Assembly: GCA_017882985.1 (NCBI GenBank)
Contig: JADGOK010000063.1
Location: forward strand, 1-6,163
DNA from: Acidimicrobiales bacterium
GTDB lineage: Bacteria > Actinomycetota > Acidimicrobiia > Acidimicrobiales > RAAP-2
Length of the DNA stretch: 6,163 nucleotides
Reading direction: 5' to 3'
Shown here: in pieces, positions 1-6,163 of the stretch
Position numbering within the stretch: position 1 is the stretch's first letter
How the letters are laid out: the number at the start of each line of letters is the position of its first letter
Notes under the pieces: generated by a model
Database searches by the model: none
Told to the model about the DNA's origin: nothing
What the model saw: only the letters and a program-made list of their open reading frames with translations
Made by a program: the position numbers and the translations under genes

Positions 1-890
1 CTGCGCACACCGGTCAGTGTCTCGAACGACGAGAGGGCGAGCAGTGCCACCACGACGATCCACGTCGGCGACGCAACGGGATGTCGCACGGCCAACGCCG
101 CGAGGCTGGCGGCAGAGACGATGAAGGCGACTCCTTGTGACGCGCGTCGCTGTCGGCGCAGCGACTGTTCGGCGTCGCGCAGCGCGTCGCGACTCGTTCG
201 CGACCGGCCCTCGAGAAACTCGTCGGCATCGAGCAACGACAACTCCGGCGTCACCGCGCTCAGTTCGACGAGCGTCGCCTGGTAGGTGCCCCGCGCGTTG
301 CGCAGTGATCGGTCCGCGCGCACGAGTGGACCGACGTTGGCGAACAGTCCCACTACGCCGAGCACCTCGAGTAGCGCAAGAATCCCCGCGAACGCCCACC
401 AGCCCCCGTGCGGTGGCAGGAGTCCGATCGTGACGTCGGCCAAGAGGGCGGTCAACACGGAACTGACCAAGGGCAGCACGCAACGTAGCCAGAGGTCTTG
501 GAGTTCGTCGGTGTCGCGTAGCGATCGCTCGAGCAGATCTCCGGACGCAAAGGTTCGCCATCGCCGGAAATTCCAAAGGCCGATGGAAGCGACGAGCCAC
601 CTTCGCCATCGGGTGACCGCTCGAAATCCCAACCGGTGCGCGCTCAGTCGTTCGTTGAAGCGAATAGGTGAGCGCAAGAAGGCGAAGAGCTCGATGAAGA
701 TAAGGACACCCGCGACGGCGCCAAGACCCGGACGCGAGGCGCTGACGACCAACAGCGCCACTGCTCCAACGAAGAGACCGGTGGACGTGAGCGATGCCAA
801 GAGTCCCGAAATGAGCGCGCGCAGTAGCGCGCCGCGTGGTGGCTGGGAACGTCCCAACCACCGCCACAGACGCCGGAGGTCGCCGTTCAC
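1..890 (-). CDS. cydC: CydC-like ABC half-transporter, membrane part only (3' end beyond left edge)
   Basis: Reading the minus strand from a GTG at 890 gives 296 codons with no stop before the left edge, so the gene is partial and its ATPase domain lies outside the window. The best family match is around residues 117-140, GDLLERSLRDTDELQDLWLR followed by CVLP. This closely follows the CydC pattern in which a GDLL box leads into a D-LQDL-LR stretch. Residues 72-86 (LRSPIRFNERLSAHR) also fit the CydC segment after TM2. Six hydrophobic segments can be placed near 26-50, 55-73, 136-157, 164-184, 252-268 and 275-295, with a charged helix (about 225-250) before TM5. The start codon overlaps the upstream CydD-like stop as GTGA (887-890) and has no clear Shine-Dalgarno, so translational coupling is likely. 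CydC pairs with CydD in the inner membrane. In E. coli the complex is needed for cytochrome bd assembly and has been linked to thiol and heme transport. Family assignment is firm; the substrate is inferred. Confidence 0.85.
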   Translation of the reverse strand, partial: MNGDLRRLWRWLGRSQPPRGALLRALISGLLASLTSTGLFVGAVALLVVSASRPGLGAVAGVLIFIELFAFLRSPIRFNERLSAHRLGFRAVTRWRRWLVASIGLWNFRRWRTFASGDLLERSLRDTDELQDLWLRCVLPLVSSVLTALLADVTIGLLPPHGGWWAFAGILALLEVLGVVGLFANVGPLVRADRSLRNARGTYQATLVELSAVTPELSLLDADEFLEGRSRTSRDALRDAEQSLRRQRRASQGVAFIVSAASLAALAVRHPVASPTWIVVVALLALSSFETLTGVR

Positions 891-2383
891 GGCAGGATCT
901 CGATTCGCACGGTCGCGTCGCGCAAGAGCGGCGTGTCCACGGTCGCCTCGATGATCGCCAGTTGTGGGCGACGCTCGAGTACGAGGGTTACGGCGTCGCG
1001 CGCCGGCGTGTCGAGAACACCAGCGACGTCGTCGATCACCAACAAGGAGGGTTCGGCTAAGAGACATCTCGCGAGCACGATCCGCACGCGCTCACCACTG
1101 CTCAGTCCACGTCCATCGGCCAGTAGCGGCGCCGCGAGATCCTGGAATCTCGTGCCGGTGAGACCGAGTTCGGTGAGTACTTGACGCACCCGGCCTTCGT
1201 CGAGGTCGGCACCGAGCGTGAGGTTGTCCCACAGGGAGGAGGCGAACAAGGCGCTCTCGGTACTGACGTAGCCCACTCGCGACGACGACCGAGAGACGGA
1301 GCCGGCGCGCGGATCTCGCCAACCGAGCAGCGTGTGCAACAGTGTGGTCTTGCCACTGCCCGAAGGACCAGTCACGAGCATTCTGCTCGTCGGGCCCAGA
1401 TCCAGATTGAGCGAAGTGGCGTTGGCTGTCGTCTCGAGGTCGATCGCGCGAACCAGGCTGTCGTGCGCCGGCGCCACCGTGGGCACGCGAGCCTCGCCCA
1501 AGAGCCGCAGCGACGCGGCGGCGTCCTCGCGTCGATGGAATTCGGTTCCGAAGCGGCGTACGAAGGTGAACAGTTCACTCGTCACCAGCACCGCAATGAG
1601 CGCGTGGGCGAGTGTGATGCGTCCGCCTAAGAGGCCAAAGCCGACCACCATCGCCACGAGACCAATGCTGACCCCGCTCAAGAACTCGGTCACCAGTGAC
1701 GATTCGAGGGCGACGCGGATCGCGCGCAGCGCGATGACGTGTTCGGAGTCGCTGATCGCACCAATCTCGTTCGCCCCGTACGAGACCGCGCCGAGTGCGC
1801 GCAGTTCGGGCGCGTGATAGAGCAATTCCAGCTGGCGAGACTCGAGAAGGGCGCGACGTTGTTGGTATTCACTTTCGAGCGCCGCGCTGCGCGTGCCCGC
1901 TCGTTGGTAGAACGGCACCGCGAGCCCCAAGAGAGCGACGATGATGAGCGTGCTGAGCCAGCCCGCCGCCCAGAACACGACCGCCACTCCGAGCAGCGAG
2001 ACACGGGCGCTGGTCCCGAGGACGCTCAACGCGGGGGCCAGTGAGACCCGTTCGACCGCGAGGGCGAGGTCGCCGCGCCCTCGTGACCCCTCGCGTTGGG
2101 GCTGGCGAAAGTGGCCGACGAACTGGCTGCGCCACTGTGAACGGATGACGCGCGCGGCTCGGTCGGTCCATTCGTCGGCGAGGAGATTCACCGTCCACCG
2201 GGCTGCGAGGATACCGATCAACACCCACAGTCCAGAGAGCAGTCGCCGTTGGGCGAGATCATTGAGCGCGAGTGCGGTGGCGACCGACAACGCGAGGCCC
2301 ACGAGGGCGTTGAACGCGCCCAGCAAGCGCGTGGTCGCGCGGTAGGCGTTGACCGTCGAGGGCGAAGACGTTACCGAGGACAC
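887..2383 (-). CDS. cydD: CydD-like ABC half-transporter with degenerate ATPase domain
   Basis: This 498-aa protein has a membrane domain (hydrophobic segments near 18-41, 48-68, 117-139, 143-158, 230-253, 256-276) fused to an NBD from about residue 306. The stretch at 218-283 is the CydD signature: an ALRAIRVALESSLVTEFLSG segment, then GFGLL, then a region ending in RRFGTEFHR before the linker. Walker A is intact (GPSGSGKTT, 339-347) and the signature is LSSGE (427-431). The rest is degenerate: the Q-loop glutamine is replaced by Thr375, the catalytic glutamate after Walker B (LLVID, 447-451) is Asp452, and no H-loop histidine is present near 477-487. At 498 aa it is shorter than the roughly 550-580 aa usual for CydD. 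It should dimerise with the overlapping CydC-like product. The GTG start is not certain, because an AAGGGG tract abuts it without a spacer and no better in-frame start lies upstream. It could also be a CydD paralogue with another substrate, since cydAB is not visible. Confidence 0.85.
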   Translation of the reverse strand: MSSVTSSPSTVNAYRATTRLLGAFNALVGLALSVATALALNDLAQRRLLSGLWVLIGILAARWTVNLLADEWTDRAARVIRSQWRSQFVGHFRQPQREGSRGRGDLALAVERVSLAPALSVLGTSARVSLLGVAVVFWAAGWLSTLIIVALLGLAVPFYQRAGTRSAALESEYQQRRALLESRQLELLYHAPELRALGAVSYGANEIGAISDSEHVIALRAIRVALESSLVTEFLSGVSIGLVAMVVGFGLLGGRITLAHALIAVLVTSELFTFVRRFGTEFHRREDAAASLRLLGEARVPTVAPAHDSLVRAIDLETTANATSLNLDLGPTSRMLVTGPSGSGKTTLLHTLLGWRDPRAGSVSRSSSRVGYVSTESALFASSLWDNLTLGADLDEGRVRQVLTELGLTGTRFQDLAAPLLADGRGLSSGERVRIVLARCLLAEPSLLVIDDVAGVLDTPARDAVTLVLERRPQLAIIEATVDTPLLRDATVRIEILP

Positions 2384-2422
2384 CCCCTTGATGCTAACGA
2401 GGACGCCGAGGACTACAGGGGG
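2383..2422 (-). promoter_or_regulatory. Possible translation-coupling hairpin at the nuclease/cydD junction
   Basis: In the minus-strand RNA, CCCCCUG (2422 to 2416, the last sense codons of the nuclease) can pair with CAAGGGGG (2390 to 2383, which includes the first G of the cydD-like GTG). This gives six contiguous pairs plus one more after a bulged A, with a loop of about 25 nt. The structure would hide the AAGGGG tract and the start codon until a ribosome finishing the nuclease opens it. The loop also holds a short direct repeat of GTCCTCG. There is no U-tract, so it does not look like a terminator. Stability was not calculated. Confidence 0.35.
2391..2396 (-). promoter_or_regulatory. Possible -10 element (TAGCAT) for leaderless cydD-like transcription
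   Basis: The minus strand reads TAGCAT, close to TATAAT and matching TAnnnT, followed by 7 nt (CAAGGGG) and the GTG at 2383. It lies in the 29-bp intergenic gap, in non-coding sequence. The purine tract touching the start codon is too close to act as a normal ribosome binding site, which makes leaderless initiation attractive. No recognisable -35 lies at the usual distance. The competing reading is the coupling hairpin described separately. Confidence 0.33.
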
Positions 2423-4104
2423 TCATCGCGGTGCGCCAACTGGCGAGCGGGTCCATTAAGCCAATCGCGCAGTGCCTTCGTGGCCCGACAGTCGTCCTCG
2501 TTGTACTCGAGTATCCGTTGGCGCGCGGCATCGGCCTCGTCGCCCTCGTCAATTGCCTCCTCGTACCAGATCATCGACGCTTCGCCACTGGGGTTGACGT
2601 CACGCCAGCGAAAACCCGAAGCGCCAGCCAGTTGTTTCAGTCCGAGGGGACCCTCCGTCTGGATCTGATGCTTGGCGAGTTCGTGCAGGTCAATCCACTG
2701 CGTGGGCGACGCCCGTCGGAAATCCTCGAGATCGGACATCGACGGTCCGTCGTCAAGGGGCGTGGCGACGGCCCGGTTCATCGCGCCGTCTTCAGCCTGG
2801 GCCCAAAAACAGTACGCCGCGAGGCTGCGGCCCGCTTCGTCGCAGCGTGCGCGAAGATCACTCAACCACGTCCAGAAGGCAGCGAAGATCGTCGCTTCGG
2901 CCCGCGTGTCGAGTTCACCCCACTCGACGAAGGCGCGGTAACCCGCCGCGATCCCCTCGACCGGCGTGTTGAGCGTGACGTACGCGCCCCACAGATAGGT
3001 CGACTCGCCGTAGCTCTCCATGTCGACGTCAACCTCGACGTCGGCGGTGGGACATCCCACGGCGTCGACGTCGACCATGCGGAGCGAACTTCCCCGAACG
3101 TGCGCGCGCGCACGGTAGATGAGATCGTCGAGATTCTCGATGAGACGACCGAGGTGATCCTCTCGTTCGAAATCGACGTGCGGCGTAACGACCTTGTTCC
3201 TCGCCATGTGGGAACGCACCGGATCGAGTCGGGCGAGCTCGCCTCTCGTGGTGACGCCGTGCTCGCGCATGAGCAACTGCTGCTCGAGGCTGGTGAAACG
3301 GGTCAGCGAAACGTCGTCGGTCGCCTCGAGTTTCTCTTCGCAGTGGGCACCGAAGGGGCAGTCAATACACTCGCGGTGCCAATACGGCGACGTGGGAAAA
3401 TCGCCGTGCGATATCAGCCATTCATCGTGGGCACTCACGACAGCGAGGCGTTGTGCGTAGAGCTGGTCGTAGGTCGTGAGGTTGAAACGCGGATAGTTGT
3501 CGCTCGCGAGATCGAACCACCACACCTGACGGTGACGGTCGATCATGGCGACGCGACCGGCGGGGTCGGCGTGACCGAGCGCGAGCAACACGCGCGTCGC
3601 GTGGGCCAGGATGATGCCATTGCGCGTCACGGTCGGTGTGGAACGGATGCCGACGCCGTCGGTGTAGACGGCGTCGCTCGGCGCGAGACTCTTGAGCGAC
3701 CCTTCGAGGGTGCGTCGCGTGCTCGCCGATTCAGTGACCTCGTTGTTCTTGATGATGACCGGCGCGTAGGTGTAGGCGCTGTCGACCCGCCCCACGCGCA
3801 CGAGGCACTGGACCGTGGTGCGCCGTTGACCGGCACGATCCGTCGCCAGTCGCGGTTGGAGGATCAGTTCCGCGCCAGTGTCCATCTGCGCCGCCGTCGC
3901 TTCGGGACTGGTCGGCCAGGCCGCTTCGGGGTGCAGATCGCGCAACTCGTCGAATGTGTCTCGCCGGTGGTTCTCGGCGTCGCGTCGCCGCCGATCGATC
4001 TCCGGGCTCGTCGGGGGCCGTTCGAAGGGGAACGGTGCACCGCGACTGAGGGCCACTCGATGCACGCAGGCGATGATCTCGTCACCGCGCAAGGGAGTTG
4101 CCAC
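2413..4104 (-). CDS. TM0106-type RecB-like / RNase H-like nuclease with probable Fe-S cluster
   Basis: This complete 563-aa soluble protein resembles the TM0106 family of RecB-like putative nucleases. The N-terminal half has the Cas4/AddB-style cysteine arrangement: one early Cys13 (ACVHRVALS) and a late C246-x2-C249-x5-C255 cluster (ECIDCPFGAHC), together suited to a 4Fe-4S cluster. Between them a RecB-like core can be followed (GRVD, 105-108, then PVIIK, 115-119). The residue two before Lys119 is Ile117, so the (D/E)xK motif looks incomplete. The C-terminal part is an RNase H-like (RNase_H_2) domain with DMESYGE (361-367, giving D361 and E363), an acidic CFWAQAEDGAM segment (432-442) and EYNEDDCRAT (533-542, giving Y534 and D538), a DEDDy-like set. 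Residues 343-364 are a Val-Asp-rich run. The GTG start lies 10 nt after the upstream ABC stop, lacks a well-spaced Shine-Dalgarno, and retains Cys13. DNA or RNA cleavage or processing is a family inference; the biological role is unknown. Confidence 0.82.
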   Translation of the reverse strand: MATPLRGDEIIACVHRVALSRGAPFPFERPPTSPEIDRRRRDAENHRRDTFDELRDLHPEAAWPTSPEATAAQMDTGAELILQPRLATDRAGQRRTTVQCLVRVGRVDSAYTYAPVIIKNNEVTESASTRRTLEGSLKSLAPSDAVYTDGVGIRSTPTVTRNGIILAHATRVLLALGHADPAGRVAMIDRHRQVWWFDLASDNYPRFNLTTYDQLYAQRLAVVSAHDEWLISHGDFPTSPYWHRECIDCPFGAHCEEKLEATDDVSLTRFTSLEQQLLMREHGVTTRGELARLDPVRSHMARNKVVTPHVDFEREDHLGRLIENLDDLIYRARAHVRGSSLRMVDVDAVGCPTADVEVDVDMESYGESTYLWGAYVTLNTPVEGIAAGYRAFVEWGELDTRAEATIFAAFWTWLSDLRARCDEAGRSLAAYCFWAQAEDGAMNRAVATPLDDGPSMSDLEDFRRASPTQWIDLHELAKHQIQTEGPLGLKQLAGASGFRWRDVNPSGEASMIWYEEAIDEGDEADAARQRILEYNEDDCRATKALRDWLNGPARQLAHRDDPL

Positions 4105-4111
4105 GCCTAAA

Positions 4112-4117
4112 AGCCTA
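4112..4117 (-). promoter_or_regulatory. Possible -10 element (TAGGCT) for leaderless nuclease transcription
   Basis: The minus strand reads TAGGCT, matching the actinobacterial TAnnnT -10 pattern, followed by exactly 7 nt (TTTAGGC) and the nuclease GTG at 4104. No well-spaced Shine-Dalgarno precedes this start (the AGG is one base away), which fits a leaderless transcript beginning at or next to GTG. However, the hexamer begins with the TAG stop codon of the ABC gene, so TA is there for another reason, and I see no clear -35. This is an inference only. Confidence 0.3.
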
Positions 4118-5869
4118 CGACGCCGGTGTCCCCTCAGTACGCCAGCTCTGCCACAGCGACGCGTACTCGCCGTTCAGTGCGACCAGCTCGTCGTGTGTTC
4201 CCAATTCCGCGATCTCGCCGTCAATGACCACGCAGACACGGTCCGCGTCGTGGGCGGTGTGGAGTCGGTGAGCGATGGCGATGACGGTGCGTCCGTCGAG
4301 AACGGCACTGAGGGAGCGTTCGAGATGGCGCGCGGCGCGTGGATCCAACAGCGCCGTGGCCTCGTCGAGCACCAGGGTGTGGGGATCGGTCAAAACGAGG
4401 CGCGCGAGCGCGAGCTGCTGGGCCTGACCGGGCGTGACAGCGAATCCCGTCGTGCCGAGTTCGGTCGCGAGTCCTGCGGGCAGTGCGTGCACCCAGTCGA
4501 GCGCGTCGACCGCCTCCAGAGCGTGCTCAATCTCGTCGTCGGTCGCGGACGGCTTGGCCAGGGCGAGATTCTCACGCACCGAACCGATGAAGATGTGATG
4601 CTCTTGGGTGACGAGCGCCACGTGACGACGCAGCATCTCCAGTGGCATCGTCGCGAGCGACACCTCACCCACCGTGACCGAGCCGCTGCGCGGCGCGTCG
4701 ATACCCGCGAGCAGTCGCCCGAGGGTGGACTTACCGGCCCCGGTCGGTCCGACGATAGCGAGACGTTCACCGGGTCGCACGGTGAGCGAGACGCCCCGCA
4801 GTACGTCATGACCAGCGCGGTAGGCGTAGTAGACGTTGTCGACCGTGATCACCTCGCTCGTCGGCTCCACGCCCGCCGTGGGACGATCGTCGCGTACCAC
4901 CGAGACGCCCACGAGGCGCGCGAGTGAGGTCTGACCGATTTGCAGTTCGTCGAGCCACGACACGACGCGGTCGATCGGATCGTTGATCTGTACGACGTAG
5001 AGCGTCACCGTCGTGGCGGCGGCGATCGAGATGTGGTGGTTGAGCACCAACCAACCGCTCCAACCCAACGTCGTCGCCACCGCGATCGCGAACGCCGTCT
5101 CGATGGTCGGGAACCAGACCATTCGCATCAAGAGCGTGTACAGCTCGGAATAGTAGGACTCACGAATGTTGGCGTCGACGCGGCGATGCTGACGCCCGCC
5201 GAGCCGGTGCGCGTCGATGGTCCGCGCTCCTTCGGCGGTCTCGGCGACGGTACCCGAAAGTGCCGCGTAACTCATCCGCTCGCGCATGTAGCCCGGCGTC
5301 GCGTAGTGCAGGTAGCGCCTGGTCGAAAAGTAGAGGAACGGCAGCGACACGAGACTGGCGACGGCCGCCAGAGGACTCACGAGCAGCATGGCGACCAACG
5401 TCAGAATGGCCTGGACCAACGCGACGAGCCACTCGGGCAGGGCGAAGCGCACCGTGCGCGAGAGGGCCTCGATGTCGTTGGTCGTTCGGCTCAACAGGTC
5501 GCCGGTGCCCGCGCGCTCGACGTCAACGAGTGGCAGTGCCAACACGCTGGCGAGAAACTCCTCACGCAGTTGGGCGAAGACGCTCTCGCCCAGAATGTAG
5601 CTGCGACGTCGGGCGAGAAATGAGAGCCCGGCGTAAGCGATCGAGGACCCGAAGAGACCGCCGACGTACCACGAGATCTTCGTGGACGTCAGGTGATGTC
5701 CAACGGCGAGACTGGTGATGTTGCCGATGATCCAGGCGGGTATCAGGGCCATCACCGCGGCGAGACCGTAGAGCGACAGCATGCGCACCAGCGCACCACG
5801 GTGCTGGCGCACGAGAACCCGGGCGTGCGCGCGAACGGTCGCGGTGTCGGCGATAGGAAGTTGGCTCAC
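4115..5869 (-). CDS. ABC exporter half-transporter, permease fused to ATPase (catalytically competent subunit)
   Basis: This 584-aa type IV (exporter-fold) half-transporter has six predicted membrane helices near 28-50, 66-86, 144-165, 166-183, 252-277 and 279-298. The intervening helix carries the classic GTGDLLSRTTNDIEALS segment (121-137). The NBD starts at about 340, with an A-loop tyrosine around 348-350, Walker A GPTGAGKST (374-382), Q-loop Gln422, Walker B LVLDE (499-503, with catalytic Glu503), D-loop LLD (507-509) and H-loop His534 in IAHRLHTA. The signature motif is altered to VTPGQ (478-482) instead of LSGGQ. The protein should form a heterodimer with the product of the overlapping upstream gene, supplying the hydrolysing Walker side while its weak signature faces the partner's dead site. 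It starts with GTG at 5869, overlapping the upstream stop (GTGA) and preceded by a good AGAGGAG Shine-Dalgarno. The closest general models are heterodimeric multidrug or lipid exporters such as TM287/288 and BmrCD. The substrate cannot be told from sequence. Confidence 0.92.
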   Translation of the reverse strand: MSQLPIADTATVRAHARVLVRQHRGALVRMLSLYGLAAVMALIPAWIIGNITSLAVGHHLTSTKISWYVGGLFGSSIAYAGLSFLARRRSYILGESVFAQLREEFLASVLALPLVDVERAGTGDLLSRTTNDIEALSRTVRFALPEWLVALVQAILTLVAMLLVSPLAAVASLVSLPFLYFSTRRYLHYATPGYMRERMSYAALSGTVAETAEGARTIDAHRLGGRQHRRVDANIRESYYSELYTLLMRMVWFPTIETAFAIAVATTLGWSGWLVLNHHISIAAATTVTLYVVQINDPIDRVVSWLDELQIGQTSLARLVGVSVVRDDRPTAGVEPTSEVITVDNVYYAYRAGHDVLRGVSLTVRPGERLAIVGPTGAGKSTLGRLLAGIDAPRSGSVTVGEVSLATMPLEMLRRHVALVTQEHHIFIGSVRENLALAKPSATDDEIEHALEAVDALDWVHALPAGLATELGTTGFAVTPGQAQQLALARLVLTDPHTLVLDEATALLDPRAARHLERSLSAVLDGRTVIAIAHRLHTAHDADRVCVVIDGEIAELGTHDELVALNGEYASLWQSWRTEGTPAS

Positions 5870-6163
5870 GACGACTCCTCTCGCAGCACCACGTAGCGGT
5901 ACGTTGACGAGCGACTGAGTAGTTCTTGGTGCGTGCCGTGCTCGACGACGTGACCGTCCTGCATCAGGTAGACGGCGTCCATCGTTTCGAGTAGCAGGGG
6001 ACTGGTGGTCGCGATCAGCGTCGTGTGCGGGGACCGAATCGCGCGCATCCGCTGGGCGATACGACCCTCGGTGTGCGTGTCGACGGCGGACGTGGGTTCG
6101 ACCAGGATCAACAACTCGGCGTTACTCAGTAACGCCCGAGCGAGACTCAGGCGTTGTCGCTGG
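5866..6163 (-). CDS. ABC exporter half-transporter, C-terminal part of a degenerate ATPase domain (5' end beyond right edge)
   Basis: The last 98 residues of an ABC protein are visible, read from the right edge without a start. The fragment opens with QRQRLSLARALL, the helix right after the ABC signature. The base before it is compatible with a Gly codon ending in C, so a normal GGQ signature is plausible. Walker B reads LLILVEPTSAVD: the conserved aspartate is Val (GTC codon), while the catalytic glutamate and the D-loop aspartate remain. The H-loop region is TLIATTSPLLL, with Thr where His is expected. The C-terminal strand DGHVVEHGTHQELL is typical of exporters. The frame is open and evolutionarily regular, so this is a specialised subunit rather than a decaying gene. 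Its stop overlaps the next gene's GTG by 4 bp, which supports a heterodimer with that product. The LVEPTSAVD...TTSPLLL combination recurs, as I recall, in the first gene of actinobacterial ABC pairs. The full protein is presumably a permease-ATPase fusion. Confidence 0.88.
   Translation of the reverse strand, partial: QRQRLSLARALLSNAELLILVEPTSAVDTHTEGRIAQRMRAIRSPHTTLIATTSPLLLETMDAVYLMQDGHVVEHGTHQELLSRSSTYRYVVLREESS
5875..5881 (-). promoter_or_regulatory. Shine-Dalgarno sequence of the 584-aa ABC gene
   Basis: The minus strand reads AGAGGAG, then a 5-nt spacer (TCGTC), then the GTG start at 5869. It lies inside the last codons of the upstream ABC gene. It is the only strong, well-spaced ribosome binding site in the window and fixes the start of the downstream gene. 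Together with the GTGA overlap it suggests balanced expression of the two subunits. Confidence 0.7.

Noticed and set aside
286..954. A 222-codon plus-strand open frame opposite the CydC-like gene
   Set aside because: Its translation is Arg/Ser/Pro-rich low complexity, typical of an antisense shadow, and the minus strand carries a clear CydC membrane domain.
2384..2412. Rho-independent terminator between the nuclease and the cydD-like gene
   Set aside because: The only stem has a loop of about 25 nt and is not followed by a U-run; it overlaps the next start codon, which fits coupling better than termination.
3047..3060. Perfect short inverted repeat GTGGGA-CA-TCCCAC
   Set aside because: It lies inside the nuclease coding sequence, is only 6 bp per arm, has no T-tract and shows no second copy, so chance is the simplest explanation.
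2431..4110. A 559-codon open frame on the plus strand opposite the nuclease gene
   Set aside because: It mirrors the nuclease almost end to end, its composition is rich in Arg, Val, Glu and Asp with no recognisable domain, and such antisense frames are common in GC-rich codon-biased genes. The nuclease strand has clear motifs.
3878..4927. A 349-codon plus-strand open frame across the nuclease/ABC boundary
   Set aside because: It crosses two well-supported genes on the other strand, has no family motif and shows shadow-type composition.
5866..6163. Partial ABC ATPase as a pseudogene because Walker B Asp and H-loop His are missing
   Set aside because: The frame is open, the C-terminus is normal, and the changes match the degenerate subunit of heterodimeric exporters; its GTGA overlap with an intact partner argues for function.

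Overview
The window looks like a stretch of chromosome from a GC-rich bacterium, most likely an actinobacterium. The evidence is strongly GC-biased third codon positions, GTG as the start codon of all four genes whose start is visible, and protein types common in Actinobacteria (a TM0106-type RecB/RNase H nuclease, split CydD and CydC, and an ABC pair with a LVEPTSAVD Walker B). A narrower placement, for example Acidimicrobiia, would be a guess.

All five genes lie on the minus strand and are packed almost without gaps, so transcription runs from high to low coordinates. In that order they are: (1) the 3' end of an ABC exporter half-transporter whose ATPase domain is degenerate (5866-6163, cut by the right edge); (2) a complete ABC half-transporter (4115-5869) overlapping gene 1 by 4 bp; (3) after 10 bp, a complete 563-aa RecB-like/RNase H-like nuclease (2413-4104); (4) after 29 bp, a CydD-like ABC half-transporter (887-2383); (5) overlapping by 4 bp, a CydC-like half-transporter (1-890, running off the left edge). 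No gene-free stretch exceeds 29 bp, and I see no RNA gene, mobile element, CRISPR array or terminator. The many plus-strand open frames are antisense shadows.

Genes 1 and 2 should form one heterodimeric exporter. Gene 1 lacks the Walker B aspartate and the H-loop histidine, while gene 2 keeps both but has a poor signature motif (VTPGQ). This is the pattern expected for one working and one dead ATP site. Genes 4 and 5 should form a CydDC-type heterodimer, the transporter family needed for cytochrome bd assembly. Here the CydD NBD is degenerate. cydAB is not in the window, so the bd link is by family only.

The nuclease between the two transporters is the least expected member. It has a Cas4/AddB-like four-cysteine set and a DEDDy-type RNase H-like domain, but its RecB-type (D/E)xK motif seems to lack the acidic residue. 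Its role beside two membrane exporters is unknown. The two short intergenic gaps carry possible regulatory signals: TAnnnT hexamers exactly 7 nt before each GTG, and a hairpin that could tie CydD translation to translation of the nuclease.
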